Under the pieces are notes generated by a model. That model was not told the origin of the DNA and did no database searches. It was given only the letters and a program-made list of their open reading frames with translations. Source: Flavobacteriales bacterium (GTDB lineage: Bacteria; Bacteroidota; Bacteroidia; Flavobacteriales_D; Crocinitomicaceae). Taken from it: a stretch of 64,000 nt of DNA. Made by a program: the position numbers and the translations under genes. Location: assembly GCA_947449575.1 (NCBI GenBank), contig CANFRV010000007.1, positions 1 through 64,000 of the forward strand, read 5' to 3'. Shown piece by piece: positions 19,601 to 28,700 of the stretch (the stretch's first letter is position 1; each line of letters opens with the position of its first letter).

Positions 19601-20433
19601 ACACAAGCATCTGTTTCATTAACAATGAGTGTTTGAATTAGATTTTGGACCCCTGATATTGTTAATTTAGCTGTTGTTCCAGAAGGCTGAAAAACAAACC
19701 AAGCAGAATTATTCTTAAAACCATTCCAATTACAACCTCCAGGATAAGGAGCTATCGTATTCGGGTCATTTACATTTCCAGTGTAACCAGAAATTGTTGC
19801 TTTAACAACAGAAGATTCTCCCATGCATTGAGGGAAAGCGCAGCTATCGTTAATTGTAGTAGCAGTTATATCATTTACAACGATTGCCGGACCAAAAACT
19901 AAATCAACGGAAACAAAAGCAATTTCGAAACTAGTAGCTTCAATAATTTCTAGCACCCAACTTCCATTTGGGTTTTCGCCATTTACTGCTGAAAATGCAT
20001 TTGCATTTGTCGTTCTGTAATAACCAATATCAAATGGCTCTTGAGTTGAGGCAGAAGGAAATGTCAAAATATTATCATCTCTATATTTTATGTCTACATT
20101 TTTAGCTGTGGTTGCGTTAAAATTTGGATTTTCAAGAATTGAAATTTCCGTTCCTGAAGGAGAAATAAGTCGAATCCTATACGTCGTTAAATTTACAGAC
20201 GTTCCATCCCCCAATTTCAGATTAACCTGTTTTAAAACAGTACCACCTGCGGATAAAGGAGCAACCAATCCTGAAACTACAATTGTCCTTGACAATGCAG
20301 AAGACCATGAAGCATTAGTAACGGAATTCCAACTATTATAAGCCTGCCCACTATTATTGCTAAATGTTTGACTTAAACTCGTAAATGAGAAAATTGGAAT
20401 TACCAGCAATAATAAAAAATACTTTTTTTTCAT
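16699..20433 (-). CDS. large repeat adhesin with type B T9SS signal
   Basis: A secreted surface protein of 1244 residues. It starts with a signal peptide (MKKKYFLLLLVIPIFSF) and a jelly-roll domain like the proprotein-convertase P domain (about 25-180, ending NGENPNGSWVLEI). Then comes a region paralogous to the product of the gene at 23924, and seven tandem Ig-like (Big2-type) repeats of 81-83 residues marked by TWSTSDALVATVN and TGDVLAIGAG. A short module follows, then a gliding-motility-type C-terminal domain (EIITPNGDGKNETW, LYNRWGNIVY). The last is the type B T9SS signal. The PorP/SprF and OmpA genes directly downstream are its likely outer-membrane partners. Starts at 20469 and 20433 are both possible; the shorter one begins at the signal peptide. 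Confidence 0.9.
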   Translation of the reverse strand: MKKKYFLLLLVIPIFSFTSLSQTFSNNSGQAYNSWNSVTNASWSSALSRTIVVSGLVAPLSAGGTVLKQVNLKLGDGTSVNLTTYRIRLISPSGTEISILENPNFNATTAKNVDIKYRDDNILTFPSASTQEPFDIGYYRTTNANAFSAVNGENPNGSWVLEIIEATSFEIAFVSVDLVFGPAIVVNDITATTINDSCAFPQCMGESSVVKATISGYTGNVNDPNTIAPYPGGCNWNGFKNNSAWFVFQPSGTTAKLTISGVQNLIQTLIVNETDACVSGSQTVPAGGCPIDGINDTYTSPRYIPSAGSSSNEQFNLSGLIPGNNYFLVVDGNGGAISPLYIELSGGLVDICCPIVISGSTDVCAGSASSVYSQVGGASGGTWAVTPVAAGSIDVLGNFTPSSSLSDVSATISYDDGSCVKTFSITVHAAPNAGTASILDANLCSGSSTTASSTVAGGTWSSSDALVATVNATTGDVLAIGAGTATFTYTVLGVSPCADATSSVSVTITQAADAGTASVVDATLCSGSSTSVSSTISGGTWSTSDALVATVNSVTGDVLAIGAGSATITYTVLGVSPCVDATSSVSITVTQAADAGIASILDATLCSGSVTSVSSTLAGGSWTTSDAIVATVNSTTGDVLAIGAGSATITYTVLGTAGCLGLDASSTVSVTVTQAADAGVASVLDAALCSGSSTTASSTVAGGTWSTSDALVATVNSVTGDVLAIGAGTATITYTVLGTAGCLGLDANSTVNVTVTQASDPGTASIVDATLCSGSSTAASSTVAGGTWTTSDALVATVNATTGDVLAIGAGAATITYTVLGTSPCGNVTTSVNIIVTQAADAGTASVLDANLCSGSSTTASSTVTGGTWSTSDALVATVNATTGDVLAIGAGTATITYTVLGTAGCSGLDASSSVSVTVTQAADAGTANVVSSTLCSGNSTSVSSTVTGGTWTTSDATVATVNALTGDVLAVGAGTATITYTVPGISPCGDATSTVAIVVKDTPIAPTGNLNQGFCKYTASTIADLTTLSGTNILWYDASISGILLASGTVLTNGTHYYATQTVAGCESALSLDVFVYLDSIQLGLSSQTSSACGQQNGSAVVLATYGIGSYSYVWSNSYVGNINTNLGSGEYLVVVIDSLGCSDSLKVSINCDGIIPEIITPNGDGKNETWILNLDPKVSVQLYNRWGNIVYSALPYLDDWDGKANEGITVGNEYLPNGTYFFLIDYHDGNKPTSGYLELIRY
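17430..19145 (-). repeat. seven in-frame Ig-like repeats of about 245 bp
   Basis: Seven consecutive units of 243-249 bases inside the adhesin gene. They are highly similar at the DNA level and come in two subtypes: one with SPC and 81 residues, the other with GCLGLDA and 83 residues. The similarity would allow loss or gain of units by recombination. The repeats also create false open frames on the opposite strand. Confidence 0.9.
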
Positions 20434-20911
20434 TTTTTTAAGTGTATTAATTTTCTTTAAGTATACCATAATATAAACAGGTGTAAAATTTGAAGTAATC
20501 TAGAAATGAAACATAAAAATTAATCTATCACTAAAATTAGAAATAAATCAGATCAAATCAATTTAAAAGAAATATCTTGTAATGAAATGAAATATATAAA
20601 ACACTAAAGGCTAAATAGATAAAAAATAAAAGGATTTCGATAAATAAAAAACATTATCTTTAAAAAATAGGACAATTTCACAAAAAACTAAATCTTATTA
20701 ATTCCCTAATGTGTTATTAATCTTTCTAAAAAAGCTTAAAAGGAATGAATTCTTCAAAGAACAAAAATCCATACATCAAAAATTTAAACTACTGAAATTC
20801 AAACAAATAATTGATTCAAGTAATATTAGATAATATTTCTAAAGCTAAAAAATCAGTTGATTTGAAGTAATTTTAGGACAAATAACATGTATTCTACAAA
20901 AATGTCCCACT
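20434..20911. other. AT-rich divergent intergenic region with TTGTCCTA motifs
   Basis: About 480 bases between the leftward adhesin gene and the rightward unknown gene at 20912. No ORF or RNA gene is recognised. Minus-strand copies of TTGTCCTA lie at 20668-20675 and 20874-20881. No full Bacteroidota promoter consensus is visible for either gene, so control by an alternative sigma factor or an activator is possible. Confidence 0.5.
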
Positions 20912-22273
20912 ATGATAGGAAATAAACTTTACAATCTCATTAAAGATTTGAGCACTACTCAAATGAAAAGTTTAACTACAGAATGTCGGAACAGCAATGA
21001 CAAACGGTTGATATTATTCTATAAGTATTTAACCAATCAAGAGAACACCTTAAAAAATTTAAATAATTACCTTGATAGAGAAGTCATCAAGATGTGGCCC
21101 AATTCTTCACTAAAAGAAAATGAATTAAAAGCGCGAAGATTATCTAGTTTCTATTCCATATTGATTGAAAAAATAATTCTAGCTGAATACCTAGAGAGTA
21201 ATTCAAGCATTCGCAATATTCTACTCGCTAATTCAATTGTTAAAAATGGAAATATCGACTTGGTGAATTATTATTATGACAAAGCATATTTAAAATCGAT
21301 CAAGGAAGAAGATAAGCAAAACCAAATTATAGGTTTAAAAGGAAAAATCCAGATGGTCTATGCTTCTCAAAATGAGAAAAAGATTGAAAATGCCTTAACC
21401 TTTAACAAAGAAGTTATTGAATTAACTGAGAGCAATTTTAAAGACTCTATTTCTGAATACTACTCGAATATTTCAAATATTTTTTTAGAAAAAAACTCGC
21501 TTGTAAAAGATGACAAAAGTAAGTATGTCAAAGAAATAGAAAGTTATCTTGTAAAATTTGATGATCCATTATTAAAATCTTCCCTTCATACATCGCTGGC
21601 AAAACTAAATTTTGACACAGATACATTATTATATCATTTTTTAGAAGCTGAAAAACTTTTAGAATCTGTTGAAGAAAAAGACAAAGTGTATTATGATTTG
21701 CAGAGAAAACTATACTTTTTAGAACTGCGATTAAACTTCTTTAGTGGAAAAGGAGTCGATGAATTAATTCTAATAACCGAAAATATATTCAAGGAAGGCA
21801 ACAAATTTTCTATCATAAACAATAATACAATTTTCTATCGAATTTTATTTAAAATATTGGACAATAAACTAGAAGAAGCCAATAAATTTCTGGAAACGAA
21901 TCATATCTATTTCAAAGGAGAAGGAAAAATGTTGGAACAATTTTTACAGGCAGTGATTTTTGAAAAAACAAATGAACCTAAAAAAGCAATTCAACTTTTA
22001 CAACCAATTATTTATTCATCCAATTATTTCATGTCCGTTTTTTCAAGGTTGTTAGTCATTAAAATTTACTCTGAACAAAATAATTTGTCGCTACTAAAAT
22101 CTTTATTAGATTCTACTCAAAGATATCTTTCAATTAACTATGACAATCCATTAGGTATGGAATCTCATTTATATGTATTATCCATGTTAAAAAACAAACA
22201 AATAAAAACGAAAAGCAAAAAAGGAACTGAAATTCCAAAACTCACCATATTTCATAAATATTTATTGGAATAA
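20912..22273 (+). CDS. unknown helical protein of the adhesin island
   Basis: A 453-residue protein with no signal peptide or membrane span. It is rich in Lys, Asn, Leu and Glu and appears almost entirely alpha-helical. Helix pairs resembling degenerate tetratricopeptide repeats occur in it (for example around YYYDKAYLKSIKEEDK and KAIQLLQPIIYSSNYF). I recognise no family. It is cytoplasmic by sequence. A rightward membrane-protein gene follows 70 bases downstream, and both sit between T9SS cargo genes, so a regulatory or scaffold role for that system is a guess from context only. Confidence 0.65.
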   Translation: MIGNKLYNLIKDLSTTQMKSLTTECRNSNDKRLILFYKYLTNQENTLKNLNNYLDREVIKMWPNSSLKENELKARRLSSFYSILIEKIILAEYLESNSSIRNILLANSIVKNGNIDLVNYYYDKAYLKSIKEEDKQNQIIGLKGKIQMVYASQNEKKIENALTFNKEVIELTESNFKDSISEYYSNISNIFLEKNSLVKDDKSKYVKEIESYLVKFDDPLLKSSLHTSLAKLNFDTDTLLYHFLEAEKLLESVEEKDKVYYDLQRKLYFLELRLNFFSGKGVDELILITENIFKEGNKFSIINNNTIFYRILFKILDNKLEEANKFLETNHIYFKGEGKMLEQFLQAVIFEKTNEPKKAIQLLQPIIYSSNYFMSVFSRLLVIKIYSEQNNLSLLKSLLDSTQRYLSINYDNPLGMESHLYVLSMLKNKQIKTKSKKGTEIPKLTIFHKYLLE

Positions 22274-22343
22274 AAGTGCCTTAATTAGGTAGAAATCAAA
22301 ATAAATAATCTAAATTTAGCCTAGTTATAGCACGGGACCAAAT

Positions 22344-23609
22344 ATGACATTCAAACAATTTTATTTATTAAGTTTAATTGGAATTACCTTTTTTGGGTTT
22401 ATTATTCTCTTTTTTATTTGGCTTTCGAATAGGGAAGTTGATAAAAACAAAGACTATAAAGGGATCTTATATATTTCTCTTGCCTTTTTATCGTGGACCT
22501 TTGTTGGTTTATATAAATACAATGATAATCAGGTAATAAACTTAAGCAGTGTAATCAATGATCGGGTAATTTCTGCCTTTAGTAACTTATTTTTATTTGC
22601 GTCACTTCCCTATTTTACCAATGCGTTTCATCAAATAAGATACCGGTTTTCCTTTTTTAGAAATCGAGAGCAATGGGTAATAAATGTTTTTATTGCCTTT
22701 ACCATTATTACCACTGTTTTTAGCTATGCAGACAGGTACGGCGAAGATTTACCCTCGTTCTTACATTATATAATCATCTCCATCGATTGCTTGATTTCCA
22801 TCGGAATTTTCTCTTTAATAGGTTATGCCCTCTTTAAATCGCTCACAAAAGTCATTTACAATAGGTCTATACATATTATTTTCATTGTCATTTTCATACT
22901 ATTACCCCTAACACAGATTGTTTTACCTTTGTCTAAAATTTTCCCTGAGCAATTAAGCTTTTTTTATCCCTATGCTTTAGTTTTATTTTTATTCAGTATT
23001 TCATGCCTCATTTGTGTAATGAATGCATATTTTTTATTGTATTTCTCACTAGTAAAAAATTCAAAGTCTATTAATCTGCATGAAAAGAATCCTTTATTTG
23101 AGCAAGAAGTTGTTGCAGTTAGCAAAATAGAATTTTCATTCAATGAGACCTTGAAAACATATGAAATGACATTAACCGTCCTTGATAATTTCAAAAAAGA
23201 AATTGAAATATCTAAATCATACAATAAACTAATGAAACCATTGGCTCATTGGGTTTTGTTTTCTTTATCAAGAAGGAAGAACGTTTTTCTCTCAGAAAAT
23301 GATATATCTGTAACAAAATTTAGAATGGTTGAATTTTTTAATAAAGATTCTGAACTTAAAATAAACCAAGAACAGATTTTTATCAATAACGGAGGATCAT
23401 TTTCGCTAAAATTGGACAGTGAAAACATTACTATTAATAATCCAGAAGTATTCAAAAAATCTTTCATATTTCAAGAAATCTTTAAAAAGCATGCTATTTG
23501 CTTTATCTCGAAACAAGAAATTGAAAAGGAAAACTTGAAAAACAGTAAATTTTTCGATAAGTACATGATAAAGAAATTTGATGAACTTTACAACTCTATT
23601 TTCAATTAG
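22344..23609 (+). CDS. unknown membrane protein with seven-span sensor-like N-terminus
   Basis: A 421-residue protein. The first 240 residues hold about seven hydrophobic segments (near 8-27, 42-60, 82-98, 112-130, 142-166, 175-197 and 207-236). A soluble cytoplasmic part of about 180 residues follows (FNETLKTYEMTLTVLDNF onward). The layout resembles 7TM sensor proteins of Bacteroidota, but I see no histidine kinase, DNA-binding or cyclase motif in the C-terminal part. It lies 70 bases after the helical protein gene at 20912 and may be co-transcribed. A near-consensus -7 element (TAAATTTA) lies at 22311-22318. Confidence 0.65.
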   Translation: MTFKQFYLLSLIGITFFGFIILFFIWLSNREVDKNKDYKGILYISLAFLSWTFVGLYKYNDNQVINLSSVINDRVISAFSNLFLFASLPYFTNAFHQIRYRFSFFRNREQWVINVFIAFTIITTVFSYADRYGEDLPSFLHYIIISIDCLISIGIFSLIGYALFKSLTKVIYNRSIHIIFIVIFILLPLTQIVLPLSKIFPEQLSFFYPYALVLFLFSISCLICVMNAYFLLYFSLVKNSKSINLHEKNPLFEQEVVAVSKIEFSFNETLKTYEMTLTVLDNFKKEIEISKSYNKLMKPLAHWVLFSLSRRKNVFLSENDISVTKFRMVEFFNKDSELKINQEQIFINNGGSFSLKLDSENITINNPEVFKKSFIFQEIFKKHAICFISKQEIEKENLKNSKFFDKYMIKKFDELYNSIFN

Positions 23610-23882
23610 GCAAAGAGAATAAATTTATTTCCTTAAATTCTAACTATTCGAAATTTCAAGACCTCCACCATTTTTTAGTAGTTGAAAACCATTTTAAACA
23701 CGTTTAATGATAAATTTTGTATCCTATAAAAGTACTTTTTCAATAAATAAAGGAAAGTATACCTAAAATTTAAATCCGATTTTCAATAATATAAATAACA
23801 TAATGAACTAATTATCAATAATTTAATTCATTTCATTGCATTACATAACCTTAGATTGACTTCATAAAAAAGCACACTTGCG
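23610..23882. other. intergenic region, no gene seen
   Basis: AT-rich DNA with no ORF or terminator-like hairpin. A variant of the island motif, TTGTATCCTATAAAAG, starts near 23717 on the plus strand. Nothing else is recognised. Confidence 0.5.
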
Positions 23883-23890
23883 TAATTTTG
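23883..23890 (+). promoter_or_regulatory. -7 promoter element for the adhesin paralogue
   Basis: TAATTTTG is a perfect TAnnTTTG match. The nearest upstream TTG (23856-23858) has a long 24-base spacer. The predicted RNA start near 23895 excludes the ATG at 23888 and supports translation from 23924. Confidence 0.5.
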
Positions 23891-23923
23891 GTATTCAAAA
23901 CAACATCTGGATCCAGAATAGCA

Positions 23924-25417
23924 ATGAAAAGAAATAGAAGAAAACTGCGCAAGGAAATATTAGTTATAATATCTATTATTATTTCAACTAGTTTAAACGC
24001 GCAAACATTTAGTAATAGTTCTGTATCAGCGTATGACACATGGAATACTAGTAATTCATGGGCTACTGCTCTAACAAAAACCATCACAGTCAGCGGATTA
24101 GCAACACCATTGGCATCAAGTTCAAATGTTTTAAAACAAATTAATCTAACTTTTGGTGACGGGACACATTCCACTCTGAGCTTATCGTCATTTTCCATTC
24201 GTTTAAAATCTCCTGCTGGTACAATAATAAATGTCGTCACCGCTGGTTCAATAACTGCCACATCCATTACTAATTTTAATGCAAAATATAGAGATGATGC
24301 ATTATTAAATTTTCCAGGCGATTCCTATGGTGAACCTTTTTCCATTGGTTACTTCCGAGTTAGCACTGCTAATTCTTTCTCTAATTTTAATGGCGAAAAT
24401 CCAAATGGGTCTTGGACATTAGAAATTGCTGAAAACACAGCCTCTGAGATTGCTTTTTCAAAAGTTGAATTAGTGTTTGGAGCGCCATTCACCTATACCA
24501 ATATTACGGCATCCACATTAAACGATAATTGTTCAACACCTCAATGTATGAGTAGTACCGACATTGTAAAATCAACAATAACAGGTTATACAGGGAGTGC
24601 AGCAAACGATCCAAATGTCGGTTCTCCTCTTCCGAGCGGATGTGACTGGAACGGTGCAAAAAATAATTCAGGCTGGTTTTATTTCAGGGCAAATTCTACA
24701 ACCGCCAAAATTACAATCTCTGGAGTTTCTGCAGTAATTCAGGCAATCGTTATTAACTCCACGAGTAAATGTAGCGCAGGAAGTCAAACGGTACCGACTG
24801 GAGGATGTCCTTTAAATGCAGTAAATGATACTTATTTAAGTCCAAGATACACTTCGTCCTCAGGATCATCAAGAAACGAGCAATTTAATTTATCTGGACT
24901 CACAATTGGAAGTGATTATTATTTAGTGATCGATGGAAACGGGGGAGCTAGTTCAAATTTATACATAGAAATGACTGGAAATACCGGGTCATGTATAACC
25001 GTTTTGCCCATTGAACTCATTAATTTTGAAGGTACTGAAGGAAACACACTGTATTGGAATACAGCCTCTGAAATTAATAATGATTATTTCATCGTAGAAA
25101 GATCAGTTGATGGTATTAACTGGATTGATGTAAATAAAATATCTGGAATGGGAAACTATCGTGAATATCAAAGTTATGATTTAGTAGATAGGAACTATAG
25201 TAGAAATGCCATAAATTATTACCGCCTTTCGCAAGTAGATTCGGATGGATTTACAAAAGTATATCAAGACTTAATTCAAGCAATTGATAACAGAGATAGG
25301 AACAAAGAAGTAGTAAAAGTTATAAATCTTTTAGGGCAAGAGGTGGAAATAAATAGCACAGGTGTATTGATTTACATATACTCAGATGGAACAATAAAAA
25401 GAATAGTAAATAATTGA
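23924..25417 (+). CDS. secreted paralogue of the adhesin N-terminus
   Basis: A secreted protein of 497 residues. After the signal peptide (ending STSLNAQ), residues 20-360 closely follow the N-terminal part of the 1244-residue adhesin. Shared landmarks are the P-domain-like jelly roll with NGENPNGSWTLEIAE, the CDWNGAKNNSGWFYF segment and SSGSSRNEQFNLSGL. The Ig repeats and type B tail are missing. Instead the protein ends with a fibronectin-like module (LPIELINFEG, YYRLSQVDSDGF) and a short tail, VINLLGQEV to YIYSDGTIKRIV. That tail resembles a reduced T9SS type A C-terminus. It probably arose by duplication of the adhesin 5' half with a different end. The start at 24 bases or more after the predicted transcript start is preferred over 23888. 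Confidence 0.85.
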   Translation: MKRNRRKLRKEILVIISIIISTSLNAQTFSNSSVSAYDTWNTSNSWATALTKTITVSGLATPLASSSNVLKQINLTFGDGTHSTLSLSSFSIRLKSPAGTIINVVTAGSITATSITNFNAKYRDDALLNFPGDSYGEPFSIGYFRVSTANSFSNFNGENPNGSWTLEIAENTASEIAFSKVELVFGAPFTYTNITASTLNDNCSTPQCMSSTDIVKSTITGYTGSAANDPNVGSPLPSGCDWNGAKNNSGWFYFRANSTTAKITISGVSAVIQAIVINSTSKCSAGSQTVPTGGCPLNAVNDTYLSPRYTSSSGSSRNEQFNLSGLTIGSDYYLVIDGNGGASSNLYIEMTGNTGSCITVLPIELINFEGTEGNTLYWNTASEINNDYFIVERSVDGINWIDVNKISGMGNYREYQSYDLVDRNYSRNAINYYRLSQVDSDGFTKVYQDLIQAIDNRDRNKEVVKVINLLGQEVEINSTGVLIYIYSDGTIKRIVNN

Positions 25418-25683
25418 TACTATTTTAACAAGTTGATTTCGATTTCTATATTTCGATTTCTATATCTCCATTTCAAAATATAAAATATCAAAACCCAATT
25501 TTTTTTGATATTTGGAAACCATTAAGAAATGTGAATTTTACGTAAAACGATTCAAATAATCAATAGGACAATATACAAATTTGTTTAATTCTATAGTCAA
25601 CTAATCAATTGTTAATAAACTACTTACTTTATTACAAATGATTACATCACATCATAATTTTACTTTTCCTTACCAACTTGACG
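25418..25683. other. intergenic region with short tandem repeat and TTGTCCTA motif
   Basis: A 14-base unit, GATTTCTATATTTC, is repeated at 25441-25454 and 25455-25468 with one mismatch, right after the upstream stop codon. A minus-strand TTGTCCTA copy lies at 25564-25571. No ORF or clear terminator is seen. Confidence 0.5.
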
Positions 25684-25691
25684 TAAATTTG
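25684..25691 (+). promoter_or_regulatory. -7 promoter element for the SprB-repeat adhesin
   Basis: TAAATTTG matches TAnnTTTG exactly. It lies 34 bases before the ATG at 25726, giving a leader of about 30 bases. The -33 region is poor (TTTT at 25664-25667). Confidence 0.5.
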
Positions 25692-25725
25692 ATATACTAT
25701 TTTACGAATCCTTTTTTATAAAAAA

Positions 25726-28700
25726 ATGAAAATTATTCAAAGCATAAAAGCAAGAGTGATATTAGTGATGGTATTGGTAAATATTATTGCAATGACTGGT
25801 CATTCGCAGGTAGTGATTAATGAGGTTATGCATAAACCTGGGCCAACCACGTCAACAAATCAAGGTTTTAGTAGAAAAGAATACGTTGAAATATACAATA
25901 AAGGATGTTCTGCTGTAGATATTAGCTGTTGGGTGCTTGGCTCTGCTAACATGGGGCTTTCAACAGTATCGAATCCTACCTACATTGGTGCTTTTCAATT
26001 TCCGTCAGGAACCATTATTAATCCAGCTCAACATTTGGTCATTGGAGGAATTTTATCTCAAGATGGGACTGCATACAGTGCCGCTGACATCGATTTTGTA
26101 ATTGCAAATTATGTAGGATCCAACACCTGTGACCCTAACACGAATTGGTTGCTACCAAACGGAGATGGATGGGTAGCCTTGTATAATAATACTGGCACCC
26201 CTACTGATGCGGTTTATTGGTCATTTAGTTCAACAGCACCGAATTTAAACACTGATGACGATTTCGCAAGTAATCCCTGTGTTCCTGGAGCATGTTCAGG
26301 AATCACTTCCCTAAAGTCAGCGCGCCAAATAGCCATTTCGAATCCATCGGCTATTACATATGCAGGAACTGCTACATCTAATAACAAAACCTTTAGTAGA
26401 GTGCCAGATGGAGGAACTTGGCAAAGAGATATAGTGCAAAGTATTACAGGAACACAATGTAATAATGGAGCCTGTTCTTCGGCAGCATCATTTGCGATTA
26501 CATCATCTGTTGTTCAACCCACGTGCGGTAGTCCAAATGGAAGTATTACAATTACACCAACAACTACTGGAACGTACACCTATACTTGGACGCCTAATGT
26601 TTCTACGACCAACTCTGCTATTAATTTAGCAGCAAACTCCTATTTAATTCATATAGATAAAGGTGGATGTACAAAAGATACCACGATTACGCTGATAAAC
26701 GGAAGTTTTCCAACAGCAATTGCTAGCACCGTTACAAATCCAGATTGCGGGCTAAATAATGGACAAGTTATTTTAGGAGCCGTAACAGGAGGAACTGCTC
26801 CTTATCAATACAATTTTAATGGTTTAGGATATTCATCGACTGTCAATTACACGAATTTAGCTGCTGGTACATATACTCTCATTGTAAAAGATAATAACGG
26901 ATGTACATCTGCGACTGCAAGCATAGTATTAACAGCTTCAAATGGCCCAACAGCAATTGTGGTGAACCCCACGAATCCAGGTTGTGGACTAACGAACGGA
27001 CAAGTAGGTTTAGGAACTGTGACAGGAGGTACTTCACCTTATCAATACAATTTTAATAGTTTGGGATTGTCAGCAGCAACAACCTTTACAAATTTATCTG
27101 CTAGTACCTACACGCTAACCGTTCAAGATGCCAACGGATGTATTTACACCGCACCAAATATAGTGCTGACTTCCGGAACTGGACCTACAGCAATCGCTGT
27201 AACAACGACAAATACAGGTTGTGGTGCTTCTACAGGACAAGTCAACTTAGGAGCTGTAACAGGAGGAACTCTGCCCTATCAATATAATTTTAATAGTACA
27301 GGATTATCAGCAACGACCAGTTATACAAGTTTATCTGCAGGTTCCTATACATTAATTGTTCAAGATGCTAATGGATGTAACTACAACGCACCAAATATTG
27401 TCCTCACATCCGGAAGCGGTCCATCGGCAATCGCGGCAACAATAATTAATGAAAGTTGTGCACTAGCAAATGGTCAAGTTACATTGGGTGCTGTTACAGG
27501 AGGCACTGCGCCCTATTTGTATAATTTCAATGGATTAGGGTATTCGTCTGCTAATACTTATTCAAATTTATCCGCAGGTTCATATTCATTAATAATTCAA
27601 GATGCCAGCGGTTGCACCTATACTTCACCTTCAATTGTGCTAACCAATGCAACAGGACCAACGGCGATTTCTACGACTTTTTCTAATGAAACTTGTAATC
27701 TTTCAAATGGACAAATTACACTTGGACTTGTCACGGGTGGAACACCCTCATTTCAATACAATTTAAATGGATTAGGTTTTTCAAGCACAACTAGTTACAC
27801 GAATTTAATCGCTGGAACTTATACCTTGATACTAAAAGATCAGAATGGATGTACCTTCAATGCACCCTCGATAGTATTATCTAACACAGTAGGTCCCACA
27901 TCTGTTGTTGCTACACCAACTGCTAGCACATGTAATTTAAGTAATGGTAGTATTTTAATTGGATCAGTGACAGGAGGATTAGCACCTTATCAATATAATT
28001 TTAATTCATTAGGATATTCAACAGTTACAAGTTTTTTAAATCTGGCTGCCTCCTCCTATACATTGAGTGTTCAAGATGGAAATGGTTGTGTTTATGTTTC
28101 AACGCCCATCATTATATCCAATACTGGTGGACCAAATGATTTAGTAATTACGACAACAGGAGCCGCATGTGATAATACGAATGGCCAAATTTCAATCAAT
28201 AACACAACTGGAGGGATTATTCCGTACACCTACAGTATTGATGGAGTAACCTTTTCCAATGCGGTTACTTATCCCAACTTATTACCTGGTAATTATACAG
28301 TTAGTGTTAAAGATGGGAATGGATGTGTGTACAGTGAAAGTTCAATCATCAGCAGCAGTTCTTCCCCCATTGCAAATTTTAATTATTCGCCTGCTGTTAT
28401 AAAAAATGAAGATGAAGATGTTTCTCTCATTGATGAAAGTGCTGGTACAATTGTTTCCTACGAATGGTTTGTTCCTGATGGAACTCCGAGCACGAGCACA
28501 GCTCAAAATTTCAATACAAAATTTTTAAATTTTGATGAAGGATTTTATCCAATGACCTTGATTGTCATGAATGAATTTGGTTGTTATGACTCGATTACCA
28601 AATATATTGAACGGAGGATTGATCCGATCATCTATATTCCAAACACATTTACGCCAGATGGTGATGCACATAACAATCGCTGGCAATACTCATTAACAGG

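Noticed and set aside
26500-28374. Regular repeats that might be taken for a CRISPR array
   Set aside because: The period is about 237 bp, the units are in frame within one large ORF, and they encode SprB-type protein repeats. No short palindromic repeat with unique spacers is present.
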